64,000 bases of DNA, from positions 2,852,001 through 2,916,000 of the forward strand of contig OZ250151.1 of assembly GCA_965237725.1 (NCBI GenBank), written 5' to 3'. Shown here one piece after another: positions 44,067 to 53,363 of this stretch. This DNA comes from G965237725 sp965237725 (lineage in GTDB: Bacteria; Pseudomonadota; Gammaproteobacteria; Arenicellales; Poriferihabitantaceae). A program made the translations under genes and the position numbers. The notes under the pieces are model-generated. The model was not told the origin of the DNA, did not search any database, and saw nothing but the letters and a program-made list of their open reading frames with translations. Numbering within the stretch: position 1 is the first letter of the stretch; each line of letters begins with the position of its first letter.

Positions 44067-45136
44067 TTGAATGACCTGCCCGATTGATGATAACGAACCA
44101 GCAGCCAGAGAAAGAATGGGCCACCCAAAATAGCAGTAATTATGCCGATAGGGATTTCAGCAGGGGCTACCAAAGTGCGAGCGATGACATCAGCGCTGAC
44201 CAGTAGCGATGCGCCGAATAAGGCAGACGCTGGCAGCAGCAGCCGATGGTCCGGACCAATGACTATTCGCAACAGGTGGGGTACAACCAGGCCGACAAAA
44301 CCAATGATGCCACTCAAGGATACCGAAACGCCGACAATCAGGGAAATCAGGATTATTAATTGCTTTTTGACCTTTTCCATATTAATGCCGAGATGGCGCG
44401 CTTCGTTTTCACCCAGCAGGTTGGTATTTAAGGCATTGGCGAATAATGGAATGGCGCAAATTCCAGGCAAGATCAAAATCGTGCCGATGACAAGTTCCCA
44501 CCAGTTGCTGATTTCCAGACTACCCAGACTCCAGAAAATTAAGTCCCGCAACTGCGCATCATCAGCGATATAGCTGAGCAATCCGATTAACGCACCGGTA
44601 ATTGCATTTACCGCGATACCAGCCAATAACATGGTTGGTACATCGGTTTTGTTGTTTGTCCTGGAAAGCTGGTAGACCACGGTGATGCTGATCAGGCCGC
44701 CGATAAACGCAATTATCGGTAACAGCCATGTACCAATGGATAACAGCAGTCCGCCAAACCAGCTAAGCCCGATGACGATGGTAAATACCGCGCCTAGCGC
44801 AGCGCCGGATGAGACACCGAGTAAACCCGGGTCTGCCATGGGGTTTCGAAACAATCCCTGCATCACCGTGCCACAAATTGCCAATCCCGACCCAACCAGA
44901 ATGCCCAGTAGCAATCTTGGAATTCTGATCTGAAAAACTATCATGGATAATTGTGGGTCGCTCACTTCCTCAGTGCCTGAGAAGACCATCTTTACTCTTT
45001 CCAGTAGAACCATAGTGACATCAGAAAAACTGGTTGAGATTACCCCGGACATCAGGGAAAGCAACGACACCACTCCTAGCAGCAATCCGAGCAGAAACAA
45101 TACTTGGCGGGTTCGAGTTTTGGAATAGCTTTTCAC
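44063..45136 (-). CDS. FecCD-family ABC transporter permease (HmuU/BtuC-like)
   Basis: 357 residues, about ten membrane segments. FecCD signatures include GSGLAICGTVMQGLFRNPMADPGLLGVSSGAALGAV and GFVGLVVPHLLRIVIGPDHR. It works with the HmuV-like ATPase; B12 or hemin are the likely cargoes. No dedicated binding protein is on this strand; BtuF may serve it. Confidence 0.9.
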   Translation of the reverse strand: MKSYSKTRTRQVLFLLGLLLGVVSLLSLMSGVISTSFSDVTMVLLERVKMVFSGTEEVSDPQLSMIVFQIRIPRLLLGILVGSGLAICGTVMQGLFRNPMADPGLLGVSSGAALGAVFTIVIGLSWFGGLLLSIGTWLLPIIAFIGGLISITVVYQLSRTNNKTDVPTMLLAGIAVNAITGALIGLLSYIADDAQLRDLIFWSLGSLEISNWWELVIGTILILPGICAIPLFANALNTNLLGENEARHLGINMEKVKKQLIILISLIVGVSVSLSGIIGFVGLVVPHLLRIVIGPDHRLLLPASALFGASLLVSADVIARTLVAPAEIPIGIITAILGGPFFLWLLVRYHQSGRSFK

Positions 45137-45307
45137 TGGGGCCTTGCAGAAAATAGAGAAGATGAAGAATTATCTCTTGTATGCAATTGGGATGCTATCA
45201 CTATGTTGGCATAGAATTTGAATATCAGCGGGAATACGTATTGCAAGGCCAGTTCAATTTGACTAGCATCGTGTCAATCTCAGGAAAATTAAGATTGAGG
45301 ATTTTAT

Positions 45308-46129
45308 ATGCAAGATAAAGCGATCAAGTTTCAGAACCTGCATTCGTCGGGAGAAATATTCATTATGGCCAATGCCTGGAATGCTGGAAGTGCCGTATTG
45401 CTGGAGCAGTCGGGATTTGAGTCCATTGGTACCACCAGCGCAGGGATCGCATACGGTTTAGGTGTGGAGGATTCCGCAGGGGCACTATCTTTTGATACCG
45501 CTCTGGATGAGACCGCAAGAATTGTAGGTGGGGTAAATATTCCGGTGAGCATGGACAGTGAAAATTGTTATGGCCATTCCCCTGAAGCGGTGCATGAAAA
45601 TGTCCAACGGATTTCTGCCACAGGGGTAGTTGGCGCCAGCATCGAAGATTTTAACGGTGATAAGTCAGATCCGCTTTATGATATTGAACTCGCCGTGGAA
45701 AGGGTGCGCTCTGCCAAGGAGGCAGTTAGTAATCTGGGCTATCCATTTATTTTAACCGCGCGGGCCGAGTGTTACCTGGTCGGGCATTCAGATCCGTTCA
45801 AGGAATCGGTGAAACGGATAAATCGATACTGCGAAGCAGGCGCAGACGTCTTATATGTTCCGGGGATCAGGGATATTGAAACCATAAAAAATCTGGTTGC
45901 AGAAGCCAATGGACCGATTAACGTGGTTATGGGGCTTGCCGGCTCGCCAATATCCCTGGCCCAGCTTAAGGATGCGGGGGTGGCCCGGGTTAGTATCGGC
46001 GGTTCTTTGGCCCGAACTACATTTGGAATTGTCCGCCAGGCCGCGAGGGAAATGCTGGATAAAGGCACCTTTGAATTTTCCAGTCAGCAAATTGCAGATG
46101 GGGAGTTGTGTAAACTGTTTGCGAAATAG
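45308..46129 (+). CDS. Isocitrate lyase/PEP mutase superfamily protein
   Basis: 273 residues, an alpha/beta barrel. GTTSAGIAYGLGVED, VSMDSENCYGHSPEAV and SIEDFNGD with the metal-binding acidic residues are typical of the PEP mutase / 2-methylisocitrate lyase group. A lyase or phosphonate-type reaction on a keto acid is expected. It begins a plus-strand pair with the amidase 39 bases later. Confidence 0.8.
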   Translation: MQDKAIKFQNLHSSGEIFIMANAWNAGSAVLLEQSGFESIGTTSAGIAYGLGVEDSAGALSFDTALDETARIVGGVNIPVSMDSENCYGHSPEAVHENVQRISATGVVGASIEDFNGDKSDPLYDIELAVERVRSAKEAVSNLGYPFILTARAECYLVGHSDPFKESVKRINRYCEAGADVLYVPGIRDIETIKNLVAEANGPINVVMGLAGSPISLAQLKDAGVARVSIGGSLARTTFGIVRQAAREMLDKGTFEFSSQQIADGELCKLFAK

Positions 46130-46168
46130 TTGGCAATTGTTACCAAAATTTTTCGAAATTACTAGATT

Positions 46169-47608
46169 ATGAATTTAAATGAATATGTTGGGCTGGATGC
46201 TGTCGGGCTAGCTGAGACCATTTCCCGGGGGGAGGTATCCCGGCTGGAAGTGGTTGAAACCGCCATTGAAGCCATAGAAACATTAAATCCGGAACTCAAT
46301 GCCGTGGTCATGAAAAATTATGCCAATGCGCGGAAGGTGGCAAAAGGTCAATCGAGTGATACCCCCCTGTCTGGTGTGCCTTATTTGCTAAAGGACGTCA
46401 ATGTATTTTCCCATGACATGCCCACTACCTTTTCGTGTCGGTTTTTTAAGGATGCAAAGCCCCGCGCAGACAGTGAAATTGTCAAACGCTGGCGCAGTGC
46501 TGGATTAATTGTAATGGGCAAAGCCAACACCCCGGAATTTGCCGAAGACTATGTCTGCGAGCCTGTGTTTCGGGGCGTCACCTTCAATCCCTGGGACAAG
46601 TCCATGACCACTGGCGGCAGCAGCGGTGGTGCCGGGGCGGCGGTAGCTTCGGGCATGGTGCCGGTAGCCCATGGCACCGATCTCGGTGGCTCGATTCGAA
46701 TCCCCGCGGCATGCTGTGGGGTTTATGGTCTGAAACCAACCACGGGGTTGTGTCCGGTTGATTCTTTTCAACAGGAACTGGCCAGCGGCTTTAACTCGGA
46801 TCACGTTTTGAGTCGATCGGTGCGGGATAGTGCTGCGGTTCTCGATGCATCTGCTCATCCCATACTGGGTAGTCGATATCCGATCCGGCGTGGGGTTTCG
46901 TCCTATCTTCAGTGTCTAGATGATCCCCTTCCAGGGCTTACCATCGGTGTTTGTACAAATACTCCTGAAGGTCACCCAACCCCAGAGCGGCATCAGGCCG
47001 CAGTGAAATTGGCAAGCGATGTATTGTCTGATGCGGGTCATGAACTGATTGATTATCAATTTCCTCAAGATCTTGATCTGGGTGAATGGATGGGTACATT
47101 GTGGATGTTTGATGTGGTGTTCGAATTGAATCGGCGTATTGCAGAAATCGGACGAGAGCCCGAGCGCGAAGATCTAGGGGCGATGACCTGGTATATCCGT
47201 GATCTTATTAGCTCTATGTCTGCCATGGACCACTATCATGCCCGGCAAAATGCCCATCAAAACAGTGTCAAGCTTATGAATTCTATGGCTAACCTGGATT
47301 TGTTGCTGACGCCATCTTTGGGATCGGATCCCGTTGGAGTGGGAGAATTTGACAGCCAGTCGATAAATTTTGATTATGAAAAGTGGAGCACCCAGGGTGA
47401 TGCCTTTGCACCATTCGCCACCATTTGTAATATGACAGGGCAACCATCCGCATCGTTGCCGATTATGTTGGCTGAAGATAAACCACCTTGCGCGGTTCAA
47501 CTGTCAGGGCATTCCGGTCAGGATCATGTAGTGCTTCAGGTTTCGGCACTTCTGGAGAAACACTTTAACTGGCAATCTTATCGCCCGCCAATCAGAGTTG
47601 ATCAATAA
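46169..47608 (+). CDS. Amidase (amidase signature family)
   Basis: 479 residues. Catalytic Lys75 (PYLLKDVN), the GGSSGG loop with Ser151/Ser152, and Ser175 in DLGGSIRIPA are present, with the C-terminal GQPSASLP motif. It hydrolyses an amide to acid and ammonia; the substrate is unknown. The gene ends six bases before the convergent MFS gene. Confidence 0.9.
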   Translation: MNLNEYVGLDAVGLAETISRGEVSRLEVVETAIEAIETLNPELNAVVMKNYANARKVAKGQSSDTPLSGVPYLLKDVNVFSHDMPTTFSCRFFKDAKPRADSEIVKRWRSAGLIVMGKANTPEFAEDYVCEPVFRGVTFNPWDKSMTTGGSSGGAGAAVASGMVPVAHGTDLGGSIRIPAACCGVYGLKPTTGLCPVDSFQQELASGFNSDHVLSRSVRDSAAVLDASAHPILGSRYPIRRGVSSYLQCLDDPLPGLTIGVCTNTPEGHPTPERHQAAVKLASDVLSDAGHELIDYQFPQDLDLGEWMGTLWMFDVVFELNRRIAEIGREPEREDLGAMTWYIRDLISSMSAMDHYHARQNAHQNSVKLMNSMANLDLLLTPSLGSDPVGVGEFDSQSINFDYEKWSTQGDAFAPFATICNMTGQPSASLPIMLAEDKPPCAVQLSGHSGQDHVVLQVSALLEKHFNWQSYRPPIRVDQ

Positions 47609-47614
47609 TAATTT

Positions 47615-48811
47615 TTACGCTTGTTTCTTGCGAATGGATCGTAGCCAGATACCTGAAACCAGGATGCTGGCGATAAACGGCAATGTTGCCAGGTTGACCC
47701 ATTTCCATCCCAGATAGTGATAGATGACTCCGGCGAGCAGAGCGGAAAGGGCAAGACCGGTGAACAAAATAAAATCGTTTGTACCCTGGACCTTGGCCCG
47801 CTCGGATGGGGCGTGAACTTCGGTAACTAATACAGTACCGCCGGTAAACGTGAAATTCCAGCCTATGCCTAAAAACACCAGTGCGCCAAGATAGTGAATA
47901 AAACTGTTGCCCATAAGCGCAACAATTACCGAGCACAGTAGAAGCACCCCGCCGGCAACTATTACTCGAACCACGCCGGTGCGTCTTATCAGCGCCCCGG
48001 TAAAAAATCCCGGGGCGAACATCCCCACCACATGCCACTGGATTACCCGTGCGATATTATTATCGGTAAACATGTCGATACGCATGGTCACTGGCGTCGC
48101 CGTCATTAACAGGTTCATTACTGAATAACCGAATAACGCAGCAATCAATGCCACCATGAACGTAGGAATAACAAATATTTGACTTAAGGGCCGGCCGGTA
48201 TCCGAAAATTCGTCCCGGCTGGGGTTAGGGATGTCGATCCCGAGGACAATGACTGCGGCCAAAACACAAAATAGGGTAAGCGCCCAGAACGTGCCTTCAA
48301 AGGGCACCATGTTGAAAATATGTTTAGTCATCAGGGTGGTCTCCGGGCCTACAAATGCACCCACAACCCCCATGGCAATCACAATGGATATCGATCTGGC
48401 TTTGAGATGTTCCGGGGCAACATCGGCCACAGCAAATCGATACTGCTGGGCGGCACCGCCATACAGCCCGAATACCAGGGCGCCAATATTGAGTAGCATG
48501 AAACTGTGATTGGCAACCGCCATAGCGACTACGGCGCTGCCAATTGCGCCGACCGCACCACCAATGAAGAAACCCCATTTACGTCCAATCATGCTCATGA
48601 TGTAGGCCGAAGGCAGTGTGCCCATAGCAGTGCCAACCAGCATCATGGTTATCGGCGCAGTAACCAGAGTCAGGTTGTCCCCGAGCATGGAAATGGATAC
48701 CAGGGACATGGTAATGAATGCCAGGGTGCGGCCGCTGTTAAAAAGTGCGGCGCATATGGACAATACAACTACGTTGCGGGTATTTCCATTGCTGGCTTCG
48801 GAGTTTTGCAT
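47615..48811 (-). CDS. Major facilitator superfamily transporter
   Basis: 398 residues with about twelve membrane segments, an early MIGRKWGF loop (the MFS signature region between segments 2 and 3) and a repeat of that layout in the second half. No signal for the substrate is visible; a product or substrate of the neighbouring amidase, aminotransferase or decarboxylase is possible. Confidence 0.85.
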   Translation of the reverse strand: MQNSEASNGNTRNVVVLSICAALFNSGRTLAFITMSLVSISMLGDNLTLVTAPITMMLVGTAMGTLPSAYIMSMIGRKWGFFIGGAVGAIGSAVVAMAVANHSFMLLNIGALVFGLYGGAAQQYRFAVADVAPEHLKARSISIVIAMGVVGAFVGPETTLMTKHIFNMVPFEGTFWALTLFCVLAAVIVLGIDIPNPSRDEFSDTGRPLSQIFVIPTFMVALIAALFGYSVMNLLMTATPVTMRIDMFTDNNIARVIQWHVVGMFAPGFFTGALIRRTGVVRVIVAGGVLLLCSVIVALMGNSFIHYLGALVFLGIGWNFTFTGGTVLVTEVHAPSERAKVQGTNDFILFTGLALSALLAGVIYHYLGWKWVNLATLPFIASILVSGIWLRSIRKKQA

Positions 48812-48926
48812 TGTGGTGTTCGGGTGCTGACAAATTTATCGAGGCATTGGACTTTACAACAAAGTTGCCAGCAATACCTGTAAACGGTAATCGTGCCGAA
48901 CATGGCTCCTAAAATAATTGTCGAGT

Positions 48927-50018
48927 TTAATTTAGATAATCAGACATCACCGAAATAGTCTTTTCCATTTCCCATTGTTGCCCGACTGTGAACCGGAGCT
49001 TGTCCGCGAAGGTATCCACCGCAAATTGCCGGGGAATGATGCCGTTTCGATTTAAATGCTGATTCATTTCATCAGCGCTGCAGCCGCAGTCTGTCGGAAA
49101 ACCAACCAGTACAAAATTGGTCTCGCTCGGGTAGGCTTTTAACCCCATCCCGGTAAACGATTTGATCAGCTCACAGGTCCAGTATTTGTTGTGATTCAAA
49201 ACGGTTTGCATATGCTGGTTGTCTTCAATGGATGCAATTCCCGTAGCATAGGCCACGGTGTTTACCGGAAACGAAGGTCCAATGGTGTTTAACAATTCGA
49301 CCACCCATTGAGGGCCGTAACACCAACCCAGGCGCAGACCTGCCATGCCATATACTTTTGAAAAGGTGCGGGTAACGATGACATTGTCGAATTCATCAAC
49401 CAGTTTGGTTGCCGATTCATAATCCGCTGCCAATGCAAACTCTTCATATGCGGCGTCGATGATTAGCAATACATTGCCGGGCAGGCGCTTGTGTAGTCGC
49501 CTGATTTCTGTGGTGCTTAAATAGGTGCCGGATGGATTGTCGGGATTTGCAATCAAAACTATTCTGGTTTTATCGGTCACGGCATTGAGGATGGCATCGA
49601 CGTCATAGTGAAAGTCCTGGTCATTGGCGGCCACAGGGGTGGCCCCTGCCACCTTGGCGTAAATTGGGAATTGCATATAGGCATTTTTGCTATGAACCAG
49701 TTCTTCTCCTGGGCCTGCAAAGGTATTAACGATTCGCTGCAATAACTCGTCAGATCCGGGACCGAACGCCATTTGTTCCGGATTCAGCTTGAATCGGGAA
49801 GCGATGGCCTCAGCGATTCGATTTGTATCAACCTCTGGATACAAATGCCCGTCTTTTATGGCTTTTTGGCCGGCCTCAATGGCCAGGGGGCTCATACCAA
49901 GGGCGGATTCATTCGAAGAGAGCTTAATTGGTTGATCGATGCCGGGGAGTCTGGAAATGCCGACCATATAAAAATCGATGGTTTTGAGTACGGGTTTTGG
50001 AGAGATCGAGGAATTCAT
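48927..50018 (-). CDS. HisC-like class I/II aminotransferase
   Basis: 363 residues. PLP lysine Lys221 in RTFSKVYGMAGLRLGW, NPDNPSG at ~158-164 and the HisC-like N-terminal KLSSNESALGMSP. Sequence-wise it belongs to the histidinol-phosphate aminotransferase family, but no other his gene is near. It is divergent from an AruI-like 2-ketoarginine decarboxylase, with a shared operator region, so it is more likely a catabolic aminotransferase for arginine or a related amino acid. Confidence 0.8.
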   Translation of the reverse strand: MNSSISPKPVLKTIDFYMVGISRLPGIDQPIKLSSNESALGMSPLAIEAGQKAIKDGHLYPEVDTNRIAEAIASRFKLNPEQMAFGPGSDELLQRIVNTFAGPGEELVHSKNAYMQFPIYAKVAGATPVAANDQDFHYDVDAILNAVTDKTRIVLIANPDNPSGTYLSTTEIRRLHKRLPGNVLLIIDAAYEEFALAADYESATKLVDEFDNVIVTRTFSKVYGMAGLRLGWCYGPQWVVELLNTIGPSFPVNTVAYATGIASIEDNQHMQTVLNHNKYWTCELIKSFTGMGLKAYPSETNFVLVGFPTDCGCSADEMNQHLNRNGIIPRQFAVDTFADKLRFTVGQQWEMEKTISVMSDYLN

Positions 50019-50034
50019 ATTGATTTAATTATCT

Positions 50035-50104
50035 ATACTGTGATCACAGTATTCTATTTCCTGACCCTATTAAATACAATAAATAATTCAAAAACAGTGA
50101 TCAC
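50035..50104. promoter_or_regulatory. Divergent operator region with GTGATCAC palindromes
   Basis: A perfect 18-bp palindrome ATACTGTGATCACAGTAT at 50035-50052 lies just upstream of the hisC-like start. A second site with the same core GTGATCAC is at 50097-50104; the centres are 57 bp apart. TTGACG at 50110-50115 with TAGCAT at 50134-50139 could be the promoter for the decarboxylase gene. The GntR/FCD regulator at 56837 in the same region is the most obvious candidate binder, unproven. Confidence 0.7.
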
Positions 50105-50185
50105 AGATGTTGACGACATTGTATTTTGCGTTGTAGCATCAGCGCTGGCGATTATTTATCGCTATAAATCATTAACGAGGTAACT

Positions 50186-51805
50186 ATGGTAACAAAAACT
50201 TGCGGCGAAGCTCTGATGCACCTGCTCGAGGGCTATGGGGTAGATACGGTTTTCGGGATTCCCGGTGAGCACACCCTGGAATTGTATCGGGGAATAGAAG
50301 GTAGCAATGTTCGGGCGGTGACCCCGCGTAATGAACAGGGTGCGAGCTTTATGGCGGATGGCTATGCCCGGGTTACCGGTGAGCCCGGCGTCTGCACCAT
50401 TATCACCGGACCGGGGGTTACCAATGCGGCCACTGGTATTGGTCAGGCCTATGCCGATTCTATACCGATGCTGGTCATTTCCAGTGCCAACGATAGTCCA
50501 TCCCTGGGCAAAGGTTGGGGCCGGTTACACGAGACCACGGATTTATGTGCCATTACTCGACCCATCACTGAATTTAGCGTCATGGTGCATCATCCGTCAG
50601 AGGTCCCGGAACTGGTGGCCCAGGCATTCACGGTTTTTCATTCTGGGCGGCCCCGACCGGTACATATTGCCATTCCCATCGATGTCATGGAAATGCCGGT
50701 GGAAGATGAAGCAAAATGGAAAGTGTTTAATCCGGCACAACGGCCCAATCCGCCCCAGGATTCCATTTGTTCTGCGGTGGATTTGCTGGAGAGCGCATCG
50801 AACCCGATTATGATGGTGGGCGGCGGTGCCCAGCTCGCCTCTAATCAGGTAGCCCAATTGGCCGAGTTATTAAACATCGGCGTCATCGCATCCAATGCAG
50901 GCAAGGGAGTTGTTGCGGATTCGAATAAATTGAGTCTTGGCGGCGGCGTGATCAGCCCTGCGGTGCAAGCCTATTTAGCGAAGGCTGATGTTGTGCTGGC
51001 AATTGGAACCGAGCTTGGTGAGGCGGACAGCTTTATTTATGACTTGCCGGTAAACGGCAAAGTAATTCGGGTGGACATCGATCCCGCTCGATTTAATGAT
51101 GCGTTTCCGGCGACGGTTGCGGTTCTCGGTGATGCGGCGGTGGCATGTCAGATGATGCTTGCAGATTTAAAGTCGCGGAAATTATCTACTGGCAGATCAA
51201 ACACAATTGATGAACTCGATGGCGTTCGTGATCAGCAGTTTAAAGAATTTACTGCAGTGGAGCGCCAGCACATCACCCTGTTAAACCTGCTTCGAGATCA
51301 GTTGCCTGATGATGCGATTATCATGGGAGACATCGCCCAACTGGTTTATACCGGTACTGCGGCGATGAAAACCGAATTACCTCGCACCTGGTTCTATCCT
51401 GCGGGGTTCGGCACCCTGGGTTGCGCAGTACCCAATGCCATCGGCGCCAAAATTGCCCGGCCCGATACCAAGGTTATTGCCCTGGTGGGGGATGGCGGTT
51501 TGATGTTTACGGTAAACGAAATTGCCACTGCGGTGGAAGAACAATTATCAATTCCAATTGTAATCTGGCACAACCACAGTTACGCCATGATTCGAGATGG
51601 CATGGTTAAACGCGGTATTCCCGAAATTGGGGTGAATCCAAAAGCGCCGGATTTTGTCAAACTGGCGGATGCATTTGGTTGTCCTGGAGTACAGGTATCC
51701 GATGCAGATTCATTCACAAAGGCCCTAGGGGATGGGTTTGCGCACGACGGACCATCTCTAATTATCGTCATGGAAAATGATCCATGGCTAATCCCAAAAA
51801 CATAG
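50186..51805 (+). CDS. aruI: ThDP-dependent decarboxylase, 5-guanidino-2-oxopentanoate (2-ketoarginine) type
   Basis: 539 residues, acetolactate-synthase fold. The catalytic Glu is in RNEQGASFMADGYAR, and the ThDP motif begins GDGGLMFTVNEIATAVE and ends with WHN. The stretch GVDTVFGIPGEHTLELYRG and the LGKGWGRLHE segment closely match AruI, which decarboxylates 2-ketoarginine to 4-guanidinobutyraldehyde in the arginine transaminase pathway. No aldehyde dehydrogenase is adjacent. Downstream soxB begins 12 bases later, so transcription may run on. Confidence 0.8.
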   Translation: MVTKTCGEALMHLLEGYGVDTVFGIPGEHTLELYRGIEGSNVRAVTPRNEQGASFMADGYARVTGEPGVCTIITGPGVTNAATGIGQAYADSIPMLVISSANDSPSLGKGWGRLHETTDLCAITRPITEFSVMVHHPSEVPELVAQAFTVFHSGRPRPVHIAIPIDVMEMPVEDEAKWKVFNPAQRPNPPQDSICSAVDLLESASNPIMMVGGGAQLASNQVAQLAELLNIGVIASNAGKGVVADSNKLSLGGGVISPAVQAYLAKADVVLAIGTELGEADSFIYDLPVNGKVIRVDIDPARFNDAFPATVAVLGDAAVACQMMLADLKSRKLSTGRSNTIDELDGVRDQQFKEFTAVERQHITLLNLLRDQLPDDAIIMGDIAQLVYTGTAAMKTELPRTWFYPAGFGTLGCAVPNAIGAKIARPDTKVIALVGDGGLMFTVNEIATAVEEQLSIPIVIWHNHSYAMIRDGMVKRGIPEIGVNPKAPDFVKLADAFGCPGVQVSDADSFTKALGDGFAHDGPSLIIVMENDPWLIPKT

Positions 51806-51817
51806 AAATAATTTCGA

Positions 51818-53068
51818 ATGGGGTACTCGGGACTATCACTACTGGGACGCGCGATCAGTGGCAGAAAATGGCCAGAAATTATTCCCCATTCCCAACTGCG
51901 CTCGAACTATGACATTGTCATTATCGGCGGAGGCGGTCACGGTTTAGCCACAGCCCATTACCTGGCCAGCCAACACGGCATTACCGATGTAGCAGTGCTC
52001 GAAGCTGGATGGATTGGTGGCGGCAATACCGCAAGGAATACCACCATCGTACGGTCGGATTATTTTCTCGAGGCGAGTTTCAGGTTAAAAAACTTTGCCC
52101 TGGAGTTATGGGATTCACTAAGCCGGGATTTGAATTTTAATATCATGTACTCCCCTCGGGGATACGTAGACCTGGCCCATTCCGATGGCGAGCTCGAACA
52201 TTTTACCCAACGTGCAAATGCCATGTGCCTGGGTGGCGCACAGGCGGACATTCTATCCTTGGAAAAATTAAAAAAACGCGTCCCTCAAATTGAGTTGAAC
52301 AATAATGCGCGCTTCCCCATTGTTGGTGCGCTGATTCAGGACAAGGGCGGGGTGGTTCGTCACGACGCTGTAGCCTGGGGATTTGCCAAAACCTGTTCCC
52401 AAGCCGGCATTGATGTGGCCCAGCATTGCCCGGTCAGCGGATTCGAAACTGCAAATGGTGCGGTCACTGCGGTGGAAACACCTCTTGGCAAAATTGGCTG
52501 TGACAAGGTTTTAATATCCGTGGCCGGCGCTACATCCCAGGTCGCACAGATGGCAGGGATCGCGCTGCCTATCCAATCCATCAATGTCCAGGCTTTTGTT
52601 TCCGAGCCGGTAAAACCCGCCCTGGATAGCGTGGTTAATTACAACGCTGGACTTTCCTATGTTAGTCAGACCGACAAAGGAGAATTTGTATTTGGTGGTG
52701 CTACCGATGGCTATCCATCATTCGCCCGCAGGGGTTCGTTTTCTGCAATCGAAGACACCCTGGTTCGAGTCTGCCAAATGTTTCCCATGGTATCGCGATT
52801 GCGATTGATGCGGCACTGGTCGGGCACAGCAGATATTTCCATGGATGGAAACGCCATTATGGGAGAAACACCCCTAAAAAATTTCTATATCAATGGTGCA
52901 TGGGGGTATTCGGGGTTTAAGGCCACCCCCGCCGTGGGCTGGTGTCTAGCGGATATGCTGGCCAACAAACTGACCCCGGATTTGATTGCGCCTTTTTCAC
53001 TGCAGCGATTCGAGGATGGAAAATTAATTGATGATAGTGGCGTTGGCCCCTATCCATGGTTGCACTAG
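51818..53068 (+). CDS. soxB: Sarcosine oxidase, beta subunit
   Basis: 416 residues. FAD-binding VIIGGGGHGLATAHYL (~33-48), flavin-attachment region NTTIVRSDYFLEAS, and the C-terminal GAWGYSGFKATPAVGW. Forms the heterotetrameric sarcosine oxidase with soxD, soxA and soxG, which follow in the usual order. The enzyme converts sarcosine to glycine and formaldehyde or methylenetetrahydrofolate. Confidence 0.95.
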   Translation: MGYSGLSLLGRAISGRKWPEIIPHSQLRSNYDIVIIGGGGHGLATAHYLASQHGITDVAVLEAGWIGGGNTARNTTIVRSDYFLEASFRLKNFALELWDSLSRDLNFNIMYSPRGYVDLAHSDGELEHFTQRANAMCLGGAQADILSLEKLKKRVPQIELNNNARFPIVGALIQDKGGVVRHDAVAWGFAKTCSQAGIDVAQHCPVSGFETANGAVTAVETPLGKIGCDKVLISVAGATSQVAQMAGIALPIQSINVQAFVSEPVKPALDSVVNYNAGLSYVSQTDKGEFVFGGATDGYPSFARRGSFSAIEDTLVRVCQMFPMVSRLRLMRHWSGTADISMDGNAIMGETPLKNFYINGAWGYSGFKATPAVGWCLADMLANKLTPDLIAPFSLQRFEDGKLIDDSGVGPYPWLH

Positions 53069-53072
53069 ACTT

Positions 53073-53363
53073 ATGTTGCTGATTCCCTGTCCATGGTGTG
53101 GTCCACGCGATCAAAGTGAATTTGATTATGGTGGCGCTGCGATTAAATTTCCCGAATTGGACGATTCATTGCCCGAAAACCAGAACCAATGGCATGAACA
53201 AATTCACATCCGGGAAAACCCACGGGGGCTACATTCAGAATTGTGGTATCACGCTGCAGGCTGCGAATGCTGGATTGAGATCAATCGAAATACTCTAAGT
53301 CATGAGTTGGCACACGAAGTTACTCATGCGGATTCTGCCGGAAAAATTGGGGAAGAGATGTGA
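53073..53363 (+). CDS. soxD: Sarcosine oxidase, delta subunit
   Basis: 96 residues from the ATG at 53073, just after the soxB stop. Zinc-binding cysteines are in CPWCGPRDQSEF (start) and AAGCECWIEINR. Small but complete. Its stop overlaps the soxA start (TGATG). Confidence 0.93.
   Translation: MLLIPCPWCGPRDQSEFDYGGAAIKFPELDDSLPENQNQWHEQIHIRENPRGLHSELWYHAAGCECWIEINRNTLSHELAHEVTHADSAGKIGEEM

Noticed and set aside
50035..50052. CRP binding site (TGTGA...TCACA)
   Set aside because: The half-sites abut with no six-base spacer, unlike the CRP consensus; a GntR-type operator is more plausible.
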